Part shown: piece by piece, positions 34,447-41,885 of the stretch | Position numbering within the stretch: position 1 is the first letter of the stretch | Layout of the letters: every line of letters starts with the position of its first letter | Assembly: GCF_042684665.1 (NCBI RefSeq) | Contig: NZ_JBHULY010000026.1 | Location: 127,655-191,654, forward strand | Length of the DNA stretch: 64,000 nucleotides | Source: Jejuia rubra | GTDB taxonomy: Bacteria > Bacteroidota > Bacteroidia > Flavobacteriales > Flavobacteriaceae | Reading direction: 5' to 3' | Translations under genes and position numbers: made by a program | Notes under the pieces: model-generated | Database searches by the model: none | What the model saw: the letters and a program-made list of their open reading frames with translations, nothing else | Told to the model about the DNA's origin: nothing

Positions 34447-34752
34447 ATGAAATTAGCAAGAATCCTGAATTACACTTTTTTATCTATTCTTTGTATTAGT
34501 TTCTTAATTCTAATTTTCGGCCTATTAACAAATGGCTTGTGGATTTTTAGCGTGGAAAATGAAACAACCTCAAAAGCTTTTTACACAATCAATACTTTCG
34601 CTGGTCTGATTTCAGGATTTTTAGGATTGCTAATATTTATGTCTGGTGTTTTTGGGGATCAAAAATTTAGTAAATATGAATTTAAACTTAACGTTTTAGG
34701 ATTTTTAGTTTTCATAATACTAGGATTAGTAATCATAATGCTAATTTTATAA
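34447..34752 (+). CDS. Small three-helix membrane protein
   Basis: 101 residues, not recognised. Three hydrophobic segments (FLSILCISFLILIFGLL, FAGLISGFLGLLIFMSGVFG, VLGFLVFIILGLVIIMLIL) separated by short polar loops. It is the only plus-strand gene in a minus-strand stretch. A codon-biased, uninterrupted frame with sensible membrane topology supports it, but there is no known homologue to lean on. Confidence 0.5.
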   Translation: MKLARILNYTFLSILCISFLILIFGLLTNGLWIFSVENETTSKAFYTINTFAGLISGFLGLLIFMSGVFGDQKFSKYEFKLNVLGFLVFIILGLVIIMLIL

Positions 34753-34800
34753 ACAAAAGCCTATTATAACCATTTGTTTGATATGGTACACCCAAATTTC

Positions 34801-35703
34801 CTAAATACGATTCAAAATCACACCAACATCAATCAACAAAATACTAAAAACTCCCGCCAGAATAATGAATTTCAATATGTTGTGCAATACCAAATATTGA
34901 ATTTTGGTTTTTGATTTCCAAAGTAGCAACAGAAAAATGAGCAACAGAAAAATGCTTAAATAGAAGAACAGGTACATGTGGCCCACTTCAAAACGGAACA
35001 ATAAGAGATAGGCCGGAACAAGCGTGAGTGTCGCCAAAATGGTCAGCATTATTTTGGAAGCTTTTTCGCCATAGGCTACTGGAATTGTGCTATAATTTTG
35101 GGCAATATCGCCCTTGATGTTTTCCAAATCCTTGGTCAGCTCTCGCATAGAAATCATTAGGAACAGGAAAATAGCATGTACAAAAATGACGGTTTCAAAA
35201 TTTTTGTAATACATAAAAATGGCAAAAAACGGTGTGATGGTTAAAATGGCCGAAGTGAGGTTGCCTACAAAGGGCAATTTTTTCAACTTATGGGAATACA
35301 ACCAAATGGCAAAAATATACACCGAAAAGAATACCACCGCCTTAAACGACACATAACTCGCCATGATGACGGCCAAAAAATTGAGCACAAAATAAAATGA
35401 TAGTTTGGTATTTTGGCTGACCAATCGGTCCAATCTGGATTTGATGGGCCGGTTGATTAAATCCTTCTCGGAATCGTAAAAATTGTTGATGATATAACCT
35501 CCTGCTATGGTAGCCGCTGAAGCCAATACGAGCATCAAGAGATTTAGGTCAAACACTACAGCCTTTAAAGGTTTGTCGTAAGCCAAAATGTAAATAGCCG
35601 TAAGGTATTGGGCAATTACTACGATGAGGATATTGTAACCCCGAACGACGGAAAACATGCTGAAAAACTTAAGCAAGATATGTTTTTGTCTTCTGGAAAG
35701 CAT
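34801..35703 (-). CDS. UbiA-family prenyltransferase, geranylgeranylglycerol-phosphate geranylgeranyltransferase-like
   Basis: 300 residues with ~8-9 membrane helices. The two Asp-rich motifs of the UbiA family are NNFYDSEKD and DLENIKGD. Bacteroidota homologues resemble archaeal digeranylgeranylglyceryl-phosphate synthases. The next genes upstream encode mevalonate kinase and diphosphomevalonate decarboxylase, so isoprenoid supply and use are co-located. The actual acceptor (quinone ring or glycerol phosphate) is not settled by sequence. Confidence 0.87.
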   Translation of the reverse strand: MLSRRQKHILLKFFSMFSVVRGYNILIVVIAQYLTAIYILAYDKPLKAVVFDLNLLMLVLASAATIAGGYIINNFYDSEKDLINRPIKSRLDRLVSQNTKLSFYFVLNFLAVIMASYVSFKAVVFFSVYIFAIWLYSHKLKKLPFVGNLTSAILTITPFFAIFMYYKNFETVIFVHAIFLFLMISMRELTKDLENIKGDIAQNYSTIPVAYGEKASKIMLTILATLTLVPAYLLLFRFEVGHMYLFFYLSIFLLLIFLLLLWKSKTKIQYLVLHNILKFIILAGVFSILLIDVGVILNRI

Positions 35704-35719
35704 TGAAGTAGTTAAGGCT

Positions 35720-35747
35720 GAGATCCTGAAACAAGTTCAGGATGACA
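35720..35747 (+). repeat. Dispersed palindromic repeat GAGATCCTGAA-ACAAG-TTCAGGATGACA
   Basis: Arms TCCTGAA and TTCAGGA are perfect around ACAAG. The ends GAGAyCC and GrTGACA recur at 37420-37448 and 41826-41878. It lies in the 76-base gap between mevalonate kinase and the UbiA gene. Confidence 0.7.
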
Positions 35748-35779
35748 ACAAATAATTTGAAATAAAGATAGTAAGAAAG

Positions 35780-36709
35780 TTAGAAGTTATAAACTACTTC
35801 CAATTTGTAATTGGCCAGAGCTTTTTTGGCTTTTTCGATATCTTCGGTAAAACCAAGGATATAGCCTCCACCACCGGAACCACAAAGTTTTAAGTAATAC
35901 TCATTGGTTTCGATGCCTTTTTTCCAAAGCTCATGAAACTGCTGTGGAATCATAGGCTTAAAATGATTCAACACGATTTTGGATAACTGCTTTGTGTTCT
36001 TGAACAGGGATTTGATATCACCTTTAAGGAAATCGTCCACACAGGCATCGGTATGCTTGATAAACTGGTTTTTCAACATACTACGGAAGCCTTCCTGTTT
36101 CATATTTTCCATGAAAAGACCTACCATAGGGGCAGTTTCGCCAATAATACCGCTATCCAATAAAAATACGGCACCTTTGCCATCGCTTTTTTGGGCTGGA
36201 ATACCAGTGGCTTCAATATTATCCTTCGAATTGATTAAAATTGGAATACTCAAATAGCTGTTCAACGGATCCAAACCTGAAGATTTTCCATGGAAAAATG
36301 ATTCCATGGCAGAGAAAATGGACTTCAGCTTAAGCAATTTTTCTCTAGTTAGATTTTCAAGAACGGTAATTTTATCAAAAGCATATTTGTCATAAATGGC
36401 CGCTACCAAAGCACCGCTACTACCCACGCCATAACCCTGGGGAATGGAGGAGTCAAAATACATACCAGAATTTACATCCTCTAAAAGCCTTTCGCTATCA
36501 AAACGCACCAAATTAGAATCCAAATCTTGGAGGTATGTTGCAAAACGCTTTAAACTCTCGTTGGATTTCAGTGCTGATTCAGCCGGACTTTCATCCTTCT
36601 TTAACGCACCGTTGTAAAAGCTGTAGGGAATGGATAAGCCTTTGGAATCCTTAATGATACCGTACTCTCCGAAGAGTAAAATTTTAGAGTAAAAGAGAGG
36701 TCCTTTCAT
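35780..36709 (-). CDS. GHMP kinase, mevalonate kinase-like
   Basis: 309 residues. N-terminal substrate strand FYSKILLFGEYGIIKDSKG, ATP loop IPQGYGVGSSGALVAAIYDKY, and C-terminal GHMP motif KLCGSGGGGYILGF. It phosphorylates mevalonate in the classical mevalonate pathway. The pairing with diphosphomevalonate decarboxylase on the same strand, 69 bases upstream, supports this over galactokinase or homoserine kinase. Confidence 0.88.
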   Translation of the reverse strand: MKGPLFYSKILLFGEYGIIKDSKGLSIPYSFYNGALKKDESPAESALKSNESLKRFATYLQDLDSNLVRFDSERLLEDVNSGMYFDSSIPQGYGVGSSGALVAAIYDKYAFDKITVLENLTREKLLKLKSIFSAMESFFHGKSSGLDPLNSYLSIPILINSKDNIEATGIPAQKSDGKGAVFLLDSGIIGETAPMVGLFMENMKQEGFRSMLKNQFIKHTDACVDDFLKGDIKSLFKNTKQLSKIVLNHFKPMIPQQFHELWKKGIETNEYYLKLCGSGGGGYILGFTEDIEKAKKALANYKLEVVYNF

Positions 36710-36741
36710 AAAATGTTCATAGTTTGGAACAATTTGTTTAA

Positions 36742-36749
36742 CAAAAATA
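36742..36749 (-). promoter_or_regulatory. -7 promoter box of the mevalonate kinase gene
   Basis: Minus-strand TATTTTTG is an exact TAnnTTTG match, 33 bases before the ATG. It suggests the kinase can be transcribed separately from the decarboxylase upstream. Confidence 0.4.
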
Positions 36750-36778
36750 CAATTTTTTTAAACAAAATTGACGCTATT

Positions 36779-37888
36779 TTATAATTTATTAGCCCCCAAA
36801 CCAATAACGTCGCAAATATACTGTCCATTCTGACAATATGCAACTAATTCAGTTTTAATGAATTCCAATACCGATGAAAGTTCATTTTCAGGGTAAAGGA
36901 CGTGTACATTTGCCCCAGCATCCAAAGTGAAACAAATTTTTGAGCCGGTTTGTTTTCTGTAGGCCCAAATTTTATTGATAATCTCCAACGTATTGGGTTT
37001 CATCAAGATAAAATAGGGCATGCTTGTCATCATCATCGCGTGCAAGGTCAATGCTTCGCTTTCAACTATTTCGATAAATCTGTCCAAATCCCCCTCCTTC
37101 AAAATCGAAACCATTTCAGAAAGATTAGCATCGGCCTGCTTAAAACGCTCTTGTGCAAAAGGGTGACCGTGCATTAAATTATGGCCAACGGTACTGCTGA
37201 CTTGTTTTTCACCCTTGTCAACCAGCAAAATTGTGTCTTGATAGTTTTTGAAACTGTGATGAACTTCGTATGGATATTTTACCCCGAACAAATCCGAACT
37301 ACCTTCAATGGCTTCATGCGCTCCCCATACTACCAAATCGCCTTCCAAACTTCTGCAGGCACTTCCTGAGCCCAGTCGGGCTAGGAAGGACGCTTTTTTG
37401 GTGAAGTTGCTATCATTATGAGACCCTTCGACTGCGCTCAGGGTGACATTAGAGTCTACTAATTCCTTTTCAATACTCATTAAACACAACGCCAAGGCAC
37501 TCATGCCAGATGCCGAGGAGGCAATTCCAGAGCTGTGCGGGAATGTATTCGAGGTTTCTATTTTAAAATGATAACCCTTTAAAAATGGCAAATAGGCTTC
37601 AACCCTTTTGAAGAATGTTTCTATTTTTGGTTTGAAATCGTCCTTTTTCTCAGCATTCAAAAACACTTCAAAAGAAAAGCCTTCATTATTCTGCTTTTTT
37701 GAAAAACCAACAGTAGTTATGGTTTTACAATTACTTAGGGTAAAACTTATCGATGGGTTTTCTGGTATCTGGTTTTTCCTTTTACCCCAATACTTTATCA
37801 ATGCAATATTGCTTGGCGATTCCCAAGTAAACTGTCCACTTTCAATATTTTTGCCATAAGGCTTTGGAATAAAATCTTGCTCTGTCAT
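36779..37888 (-). CDS. mvaD: Diphosphomevalonate decarboxylase
   Basis: 369 residues. Signatures: WESPSNIALIKYWGKR, the phosphate loop NTFPHSSGIASSASGMSALALC, and FTLDAGANVHVLYP near the C-terminus. It makes isopentenyl diphosphate from mevalonate diphosphate with ATP. Residues ~147-157 (VTLSAVEGSHN region) come from a copy of a dispersed palindromic repeat inserted in frame between two conserved helices, so the protein carries a short extra loop. Same strand and spacing as mevalonate kinase. Confidence 0.93.
   Translation of the reverse strand: MTEQDFIPKPYGKNIESGQFTWESPSNIALIKYWGKRKNQIPENPSISFTLSNCKTITTVGFSKKQNNEGFSFEVFLNAEKKDDFKPKIETFFKRVEAYLPFLKGYHFKIETSNTFPHSSGIASSASGMSALALCLMSIEKELVDSNVTLSAVEGSHNDSNFTKKASFLARLGSGSACRSLEGDLVVWGAHEAIEGSSDLFGVKYPYEVHHSFKNYQDTILLVDKGEKQVSSTVGHNLMHGHPFAQERFKQADANLSEMVSILKEGDLDRFIEIVESEALTLHAMMMTSMPYFILMKPNTLEIINKIWAYRKQTGSKICFTLDAGANVHVLYPENELSSVLEFIKTELVAYCQNGQYICDVIGLGANKL
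37420..37448 (+). repeat. Dispersed palindromic repeat inside mvaD
   Basis: GAGACCCTTCGACTG-CGCTCAGGGTGACA, with ACCCT/AGGGT arms. Same family as 25208-25232, 35720-35747 and 41826-41878. It lies in frame within mvaD. Confidence 0.75.
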
Positions 37889-37891
37889 CCG

Positions 37892-38428
37892 TTAAATTTC
37901 AGTTGACAAAGATAATAGTTTTACCATTGTTTTATAGTTTCTGGCGGTAGCCGTCACTTTTAATTTCCGCTCGAAGAAGTTATTGCTCATCTTTGCTTTG
38001 CCGTAACCTGCCGAACAATAGAAATATACCGCTTTATCCGTTATCAAAAACTCCTCATTGGGATAGGACAACTTTGAAACTTCCTCAACTACGGTTTCAT
38101 CTGCCTTGGCATACAGCATCATAAAATAACTATTTTCTTTTTTGTCCAGCGGAAAGGGGCTGTTGTCAAAAATTTGTTGCAATTCCTTAGGTTTCATCAC
38201 CAAAACAGGTACCTCAAAGCCAAAATGGGATTGAATGGCCACATGAATTTTATCCTCTATTTTTGTCTTGTTCTTTTTTTCGGATTGAAAAATAACATTG
38301 CCACTTTGTATGTACGTTTGCACATGCTCCAAACCTGATTTAGATAGTAGTTCGCGAAGTTCCGCCATAGGGATCTTCTTTTGGCCACTGACGTTGATGC
38401 CTCTTAGTAGGGCGATGTAGGTCTGCAT
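37892..38428 (-). CDS. DUF1697 family protein
   Basis: 178 residues. YIALLRGINVSGQKKIPMAELRELL at the N-terminus and YIQSGNVIFQS are family signatures. The function is not established. It lies directly after the toxin gene (stop and start adjacent) and 3 bases before mvaD, so transcription may be continuous. Confidence 0.85.
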   Translation of the reverse strand: MQTYIALLRGINVSGQKKIPMAELRELLSKSGLEHVQTYIQSGNVIFQSEKKNKTKIEDKIHVAIQSHFGFEVPVLVMKPKELQQIFDNSPFPLDKKENSYFMMLYAKADETVVEEVSKLSYPNEEFLITDKAVYFYCSAGYGKAKMSNNFFERKLKVTATARNYKTMVKLLSLSTEI

Positions 38429-38698
38429 TTAGTAATGTTGGCTTTGATTAATTATTCTCAAAACAAAAACTGTCTTTTCAAAAACAGCATAATGTATCGC
38501 ATAATTGAAATAATTTAATGGCACAATCCTTACATTTTTATATTTGATTTGAAAAGCTTGAGGCATTTTGATTACCAGTTCAATCTGAGCCAGGAAATCA
38601 TCTAAAAATTCCTCTTCTTTGCCTAAAAACTTAAAATAACAAATTGCTTTATCTAATTCTCTATCAGCTTCATCTGTAATTTCATAGTTCTCGACCAT
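38429..38698 (-). CDS. RelE/ParE-superfamily toxin
   Basis: 89 residues. The ParE-like pattern is clear: EITDEADRELDKAICYFK, EFLDDFLAQIELVIKMPQAF, KNVRIVPLNYFNYAIHYAVFEKTVFVLRIINQSQ. Toxins of this superfamily inhibit gyrase (ParE) or cut mRNA (RelE); the subclass is not certain. Its start overlaps the antitoxin's end by 17 bases, with the antitoxin first, the usual arrangement. Confidence 0.85.
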   Translation of the reverse strand: MVENYEITDEADRELDKAICYFKFLGKEEEFLDDFLAQIELVIKMPQAFQIKYKNVRIVPLNYFNYAIHYAVFEKTVFVLRIINQSQHY

Positions 38699-38933
38699 AT
38701 CGTTTCAAAACGTCTTTTAAAGGTGTTGTTTTCAATGTTCCTTTTTCCATTCTATCCAGCATATCATCCATCATCTTTTTATATTCTTCAGAAGGTTCGC
38801 TATAGCGCAATGCGGTATCTTCCAAAGTATATTCCAAGTAATTTTTTAAGGACCGTTTTTGAAGTTTGGCCTGTTTTTCTAAAATTTCGATGGCTTTATC
38901 GTCCAGTTCTATTAACTTTTTGGTTTTTCCCAT
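38682..38933 (-). CDS. ParD-like ribbon-helix-helix antitoxin
   Basis: 83 residues. The N-terminus (KLIELDDKAIEILEKQAKLQKRSLKNYLEYTLED) fits a ribbon-helix-helix DNA-binding fold, and the charged C-terminal half (KMMDDMLDRMEKG...LKRYGREL) fits a toxin-binding tail. AT-rich inverted repeats lie immediately upstream as probable autoregulatory operators. Partner of the 38429-38698 toxin. Confidence 0.8.
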   Translation of the reverse strand: MGKTKKLIELDDKAIEILEKQAKLQKRSLKNYLEYTLEDTALRYSEPSEEYKKMMDDMLDRMEKGTLKTTPLKDVLKRYGREL

Positions 38934-38974
38934 GATATATAAATTATATATATCAAAGATATAAAAAATATATC
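38933..38974. promoter_or_regulatory. Autoregulatory operators of the toxin-antitoxin pair
   Basis: TGATATATA ... TATATATCA spans 38933-38955 and overlaps the antitoxin ATG. GATATA-AAAAA-TATATC spans 38958-38974 and reaches the stop of the upstream GDPD gene. Two symmetric sites in 42 bases match binding by paired RHH dimers; this is inference from layout. Confidence 0.55.
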
Positions 38975-39659
38975 AAATTCTATCCGGAAAATCAGAAATG
39001 ATGCCATCCACTCCATAGGCATGCATGCGCTCAATATCAGCCCTATCATTCACGGTATAGGTCATTACTTGAAACCCCAAAGACTGCATTAATTGCACAT
39101 TTTCTTTGGTCAACATGGTGTAATCAGGATGGATAGACACGGCATTAATTGCCTGGGCAAAATCGATGGTATCTTCCAAATTTGTATCGGTTAGCACTCC
39201 TGTCATAAAAGGCTCTCCAGAATGAAATACATCTTGCAACAGTTCCTTTTGAAAACTGGAAACGATAAAATCCCGCCATTTCCATCCATGGTTATCGACA
39301 TAGTAATCCATGAATTCAACAATGGCTTCACCTGTATTTTGACCCTTCAATTCCAAATTTAAAAGTGGTCGCAAATCACCCATAAGCTGCATGACCTCAT
39401 GCAAAGTAGGAATGGCATATTGCCCCATTACTTTCAGCTTTTTTAATTCTGAAAGTGACTTTTTAGAGATTTCACCGGTGCCGTCAGTTATCCTGTCCAA
39501 AGTAAAATCATGGAAAACGACCAATTCGCCTGAAGCACATTTATGGATATCGATTTCGACCCCATGAACGCCCAAATCGATAGCTTTTTGGATCGATTCC
39601 AAAGTATTTTCAGCCACATGACCTTTTGCACCTCTATGCCCTATTTTAAATGGTTCCAT
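38973..39659 (-). CDS. Glycerophosphodiester phosphodiesterase
   Basis: ~228 residues from MEPFKIGHRGAKG; the open frame runs 46 codons further but overlaps the thioesterase and lacks conservation. Catalytic signatures: GHRGAKGHVAENTLESI, GVEIDIHKCASGELVVFHDFTLDR, and DGIISDFPDRI at the C-terminus. It hydrolyses glycerophosphodiesters from phospholipid turnover; with no signal peptide it is cytoplasmic. Located 2 bases after the thioesterase stop, so likely one transcript. Confidence 0.92.
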   Translation of the reverse strand: MEPFKIGHRGAKGHVAENTLESIQKAIDLGVHGVEIDIHKCASGELVVFHDFTLDRITDGTGEISKKSLSELKKLKVMGQYAIPTLHEVMQLMGDLRPLLNLELKGQNTGEAIVEFMDYYVDNHGWKWRDFIVSSFQKELLQDVFHSGEPFMTGVLTDTNLEDTIDFAQAINAVSIHPDYTMLTKENVQLMQSLGFQVMTYTVNDRADIERMHAYGVDGIISDFPDRI

Positions 39660-39661
39660 AA

Positions 39662-40528
39662 TTATTTTTTCATTGGTCTCATTAAACCTTCCTGCGCTAC
39701 GGAAGCAATCAACTTTCCGCTTCTTGTAAAAATATGCCCTCTGGCCAAACCTCTGGCATTGGAAGTATTTGGCGAATCCATGGAATACAATAGCCAATCC
39801 GCAAAATCAAAATCCCTAAAAAACCACATGGAATGGTCTAAACTAGCCGTCTGCGTATTGCCCCAATGCGCTTTACTGGCGTGCGGGTTTAGTGTGGCCG
39901 TTAAAATATTGTAATCCGAAATGTAGGTCAGGATTTGCTGTTTAGTTCCCAAATCCAATCCATTTACTTCGCCTTTTAACTTGAACCAGACCTGATGTTT
40001 TGGCGGTAAATCTTTCGGCTGTAATGGGTTGGCAAATGCCGTAGGTTTAAATTCTATGGGGCGCTTTATTTCTAAGAATGATTTTAACCCTTTTGGCAAT
40101 GCATCGCTAAATTCAACCCGCACATCCGTCCAACTCAACAGATCTTCTGGAGGTTTTACATTTGAATCCATTTTAATCTGATGCTCATAACCTTCCTCCA
40201 TTTTGTGAAAGGAGGCTGCCAGGATAAAAATTGTCCGCTCATTTTGAGAAGCCGTAACCCGTCTTACCGAAAAACTACCTCCATCCCTTATAATACCGAC
40301 GGTGTATGTTATAGGCACCTTTAAATCACCCGCTTCCAAAAAATAGGCGTGAAGCGAATGCAATATTCTTTCTTTTGAAACGGTTCGGCTTGCTGCATTT
40401 ACGGCCTGTGCCAACACCTGTCCGCCAAATACCACAGGGCTTCCAACTGTTTCACTTATACCGTTAAACGCAGTATCGCTAACTTTTTCTAAAACCAGAA
40501 GGTTTAATAAATCATCTACAGTAGTCAT
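39662..40528 (-). CDS. tesB: Acyl-CoA thioesterase II
   Basis: 288 residues, a double hotdog fold. VGSPVVFGGQVLAQAVNAASRTV and HSLHAYFLEAGD mark the first half. In the second half LDHSMWFFRDFDFADWLLYSMDSPNTSNARGL (split here for length: LDHSMWFF, DWLLYSMDSPNTSN) carries the catalytic region. It hydrolyses medium- and long-chain acyl-CoA. First gene of a two-gene minus-strand unit with GDPD. Confidence 0.92.
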   Translation of the reverse strand: MTTVDDLLNLLVLEKVSDTAFNGISETVGSPVVFGGQVLAQAVNAASRTVSKERILHSLHAYFLEAGDLKVPITYTVGIIRDGGSFSVRRVTASQNERTIFILAASFHKMEEGYEHQIKMDSNVKPPEDLLSWTDVRVEFSDALPKGLKSFLEIKRPIEFKPTAFANPLQPKDLPPKHQVWFKLKGEVNGLDLGTKQQILTYISDYNILTATLNPHASKAHWGNTQTASLDHSMWFFRDFDFADWLLYSMDSPNTSNARGLARGHIFTRSGKLIASVAQEGLMRPMKK

Positions 40529-40661
40529 ATTTCACGGCTATTTGAAACTTTAAAATTATTAAATAATATATGCCCAACATCAATTTTTACCAATAGTTTA
40601 TGATTTTAAATTTTTGAAACGCATTTAAAGTGATTACATTGGACAGTTCGGAATTCTATCA

Positions 40662-41456
40662 ATGAATCAGATTAAAACATTTATCATTTGTGCTTTTGTA
40701 TTTACCTCCTGCGACACGGGAAAACTCAAGGTTTTAGCAGACTTACCAAGCAGTTTAAAAGAATGCTCGGCAATAGAAACAGTAGCACGTTCCCGTTTGC
40801 TGTGGACGATTGAAGATTCAGGCAACAAGAACAATATTTATGGTATTGACCTAAAAGGAAAAATCATGAAGGATATTGACATCAAAGGATCGAGCAACAT
40901 CGATTGGGAGGATTTAACCTCGGACAAAAAGGGCAATATTTACATAGGTGATTTTGGGAATAACAGCCGCAATCGGGACGATTTTACGATTTACAAAGTT
41001 TCGGATTTATCTTCGGACAAAACAAAAGGGGAGCGCATTAGTTTCACTTTACCCAAATCCGTGAAACCCAAAGATTTTGAGGCTTTTTTCCTTTGGAATG
41101 ATTTCTTCTACCTCTTCAGTAAGGATAATAAATCTTCCATACTTTTTAAAGTCCCAAATAGGGTTGGCAAACACACTGCCATCAAGATTTCTAAGCTGAA
41201 AGAGAAGTACTTGAAAATCACTTCTGCGGACATCAGTGATGATGGAAAAACTGTGATATTATTGACTCATGACAAACTTTGGAAAATCACTAATTTTAAA
41301 TCCGATGATTTTTTTTCGGGCGATATTGAAGCACTACTATTTGACCATAGTTCCCAAAAGGAAGGCATTTGTTTTAAGGACAATTCTTCGATTTATATCA
41401 CGGACGAAAAGACCAAAGGTAGCGGAGGAAATTTATACAGTTTCAGCCTAGACTAA
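40662..41456 (+). CDS. Lipoprotein with a predicted beta-propeller-like fold
   Basis: 264 residues. Signal ending VFTSC with a lipobox. Repeated strand-turn units (DLKGKIMKDIDI, DKKGNIYIGDFG, DDGKTVILLTHDKLW, SIYITDEK) suggest a propeller similar to SdiA-regulated or NHL-like proteins. No catalytic signature seen and no confident family. Plus-strand, convergent with thioredoxin (4-base overlap of stops). Confidence 0.7.
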   Translation: MNQIKTFIICAFVFTSCDTGKLKVLADLPSSLKECSAIETVARSRLLWTIEDSGNKNNIYGIDLKGKIMKDIDIKGSSNIDWEDLTSDKKGNIYIGDFGNNSRNRDDFTIYKVSDLSSDKTKGERISFTLPKSVKPKDFEAFFLWNDFFYLFSKDNKSSILFKVPNRVGKHTAIKISKLKEKYLKITSADISDDGKTVILLTHDKLWKITNFKSDDFFSGDIEALLFDHSSQKEGICFKDNSSIYITDEKTKGSGGNLYSFSLD

Positions 41457-41764
41457 ACAGTGGAACCGGCATGTGTTTGGATAACGTGAAGTATATCTTC
41501 CTTTTGAAGGACACCCGATTGCCTCCATTTTGGTTCACCATTTACAAAAAGAAGCATTGTAGGCACACTTCTCACTTGATATTTAACTGCTAGATTGTGG
41601 TTCTTATCAATATCAATCTTTACGATTTTTACAGCATCAGCTACTTCATCTTTCACCTCTTTTAATATGGGTATCAAAGCTTGGCAAGGCCCACACCAAG
41701 TAGCGAAAAAATCTACTAAAACTACTTTTTCAGAATTTATAATGTCGTTGAAATTGCTTTTCAT
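41453..41764 (-). CDS. trxA: Thioredoxin
   Basis: 103 residues, full length. Redox site WCGPC in FFATWCGPCQAL, cis-Pro in VRSVPTMLLF. A general protein-disulfide reductase of the cytoplasm, able to supply electrons to methionine sulfoxide reductases and peroxidases encoded nearby (47734-52345). Confidence 0.95.
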   Translation of the reverse strand: MKSNFNDIINSEKVVLVDFFATWCGPCQALIPILKEVKDEVADAVKIVKIDIDKNHNLAVKYQVRSVPTMLLFVNGEPKWRQSGVLQKEDILHVIQTHAGSTV

Positions 41765-41825
41765 TTTTTATTTCTTTTACGACATTTTAGACGTAAAAAC
41801 TAGGTAAACATTACTGTATAAAAAT

Positions 41826-41878
41826 GAGACCCTGAAACAAGACTTCGACTACGCTCAGTCTGACAGTTTAGGGTGACA
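41826..41878 (+). repeat. Nested dispersed repeat before the phosphoesterase fusion gene's 3' end
   Basis: Outer ends GAGACCCTGAAACAA and TTTAGGGTGACA enclose an inner unit GACTTCGACTACGCTCAGTCTGACA (split as GACTTCGACTACG and CTCAGTCTGACA). The inner unit itself matches the family core at 37420, so one repeat appears to sit inside another. Confidence 0.65.
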
Positions 41879-41885
41879 CCGTATG

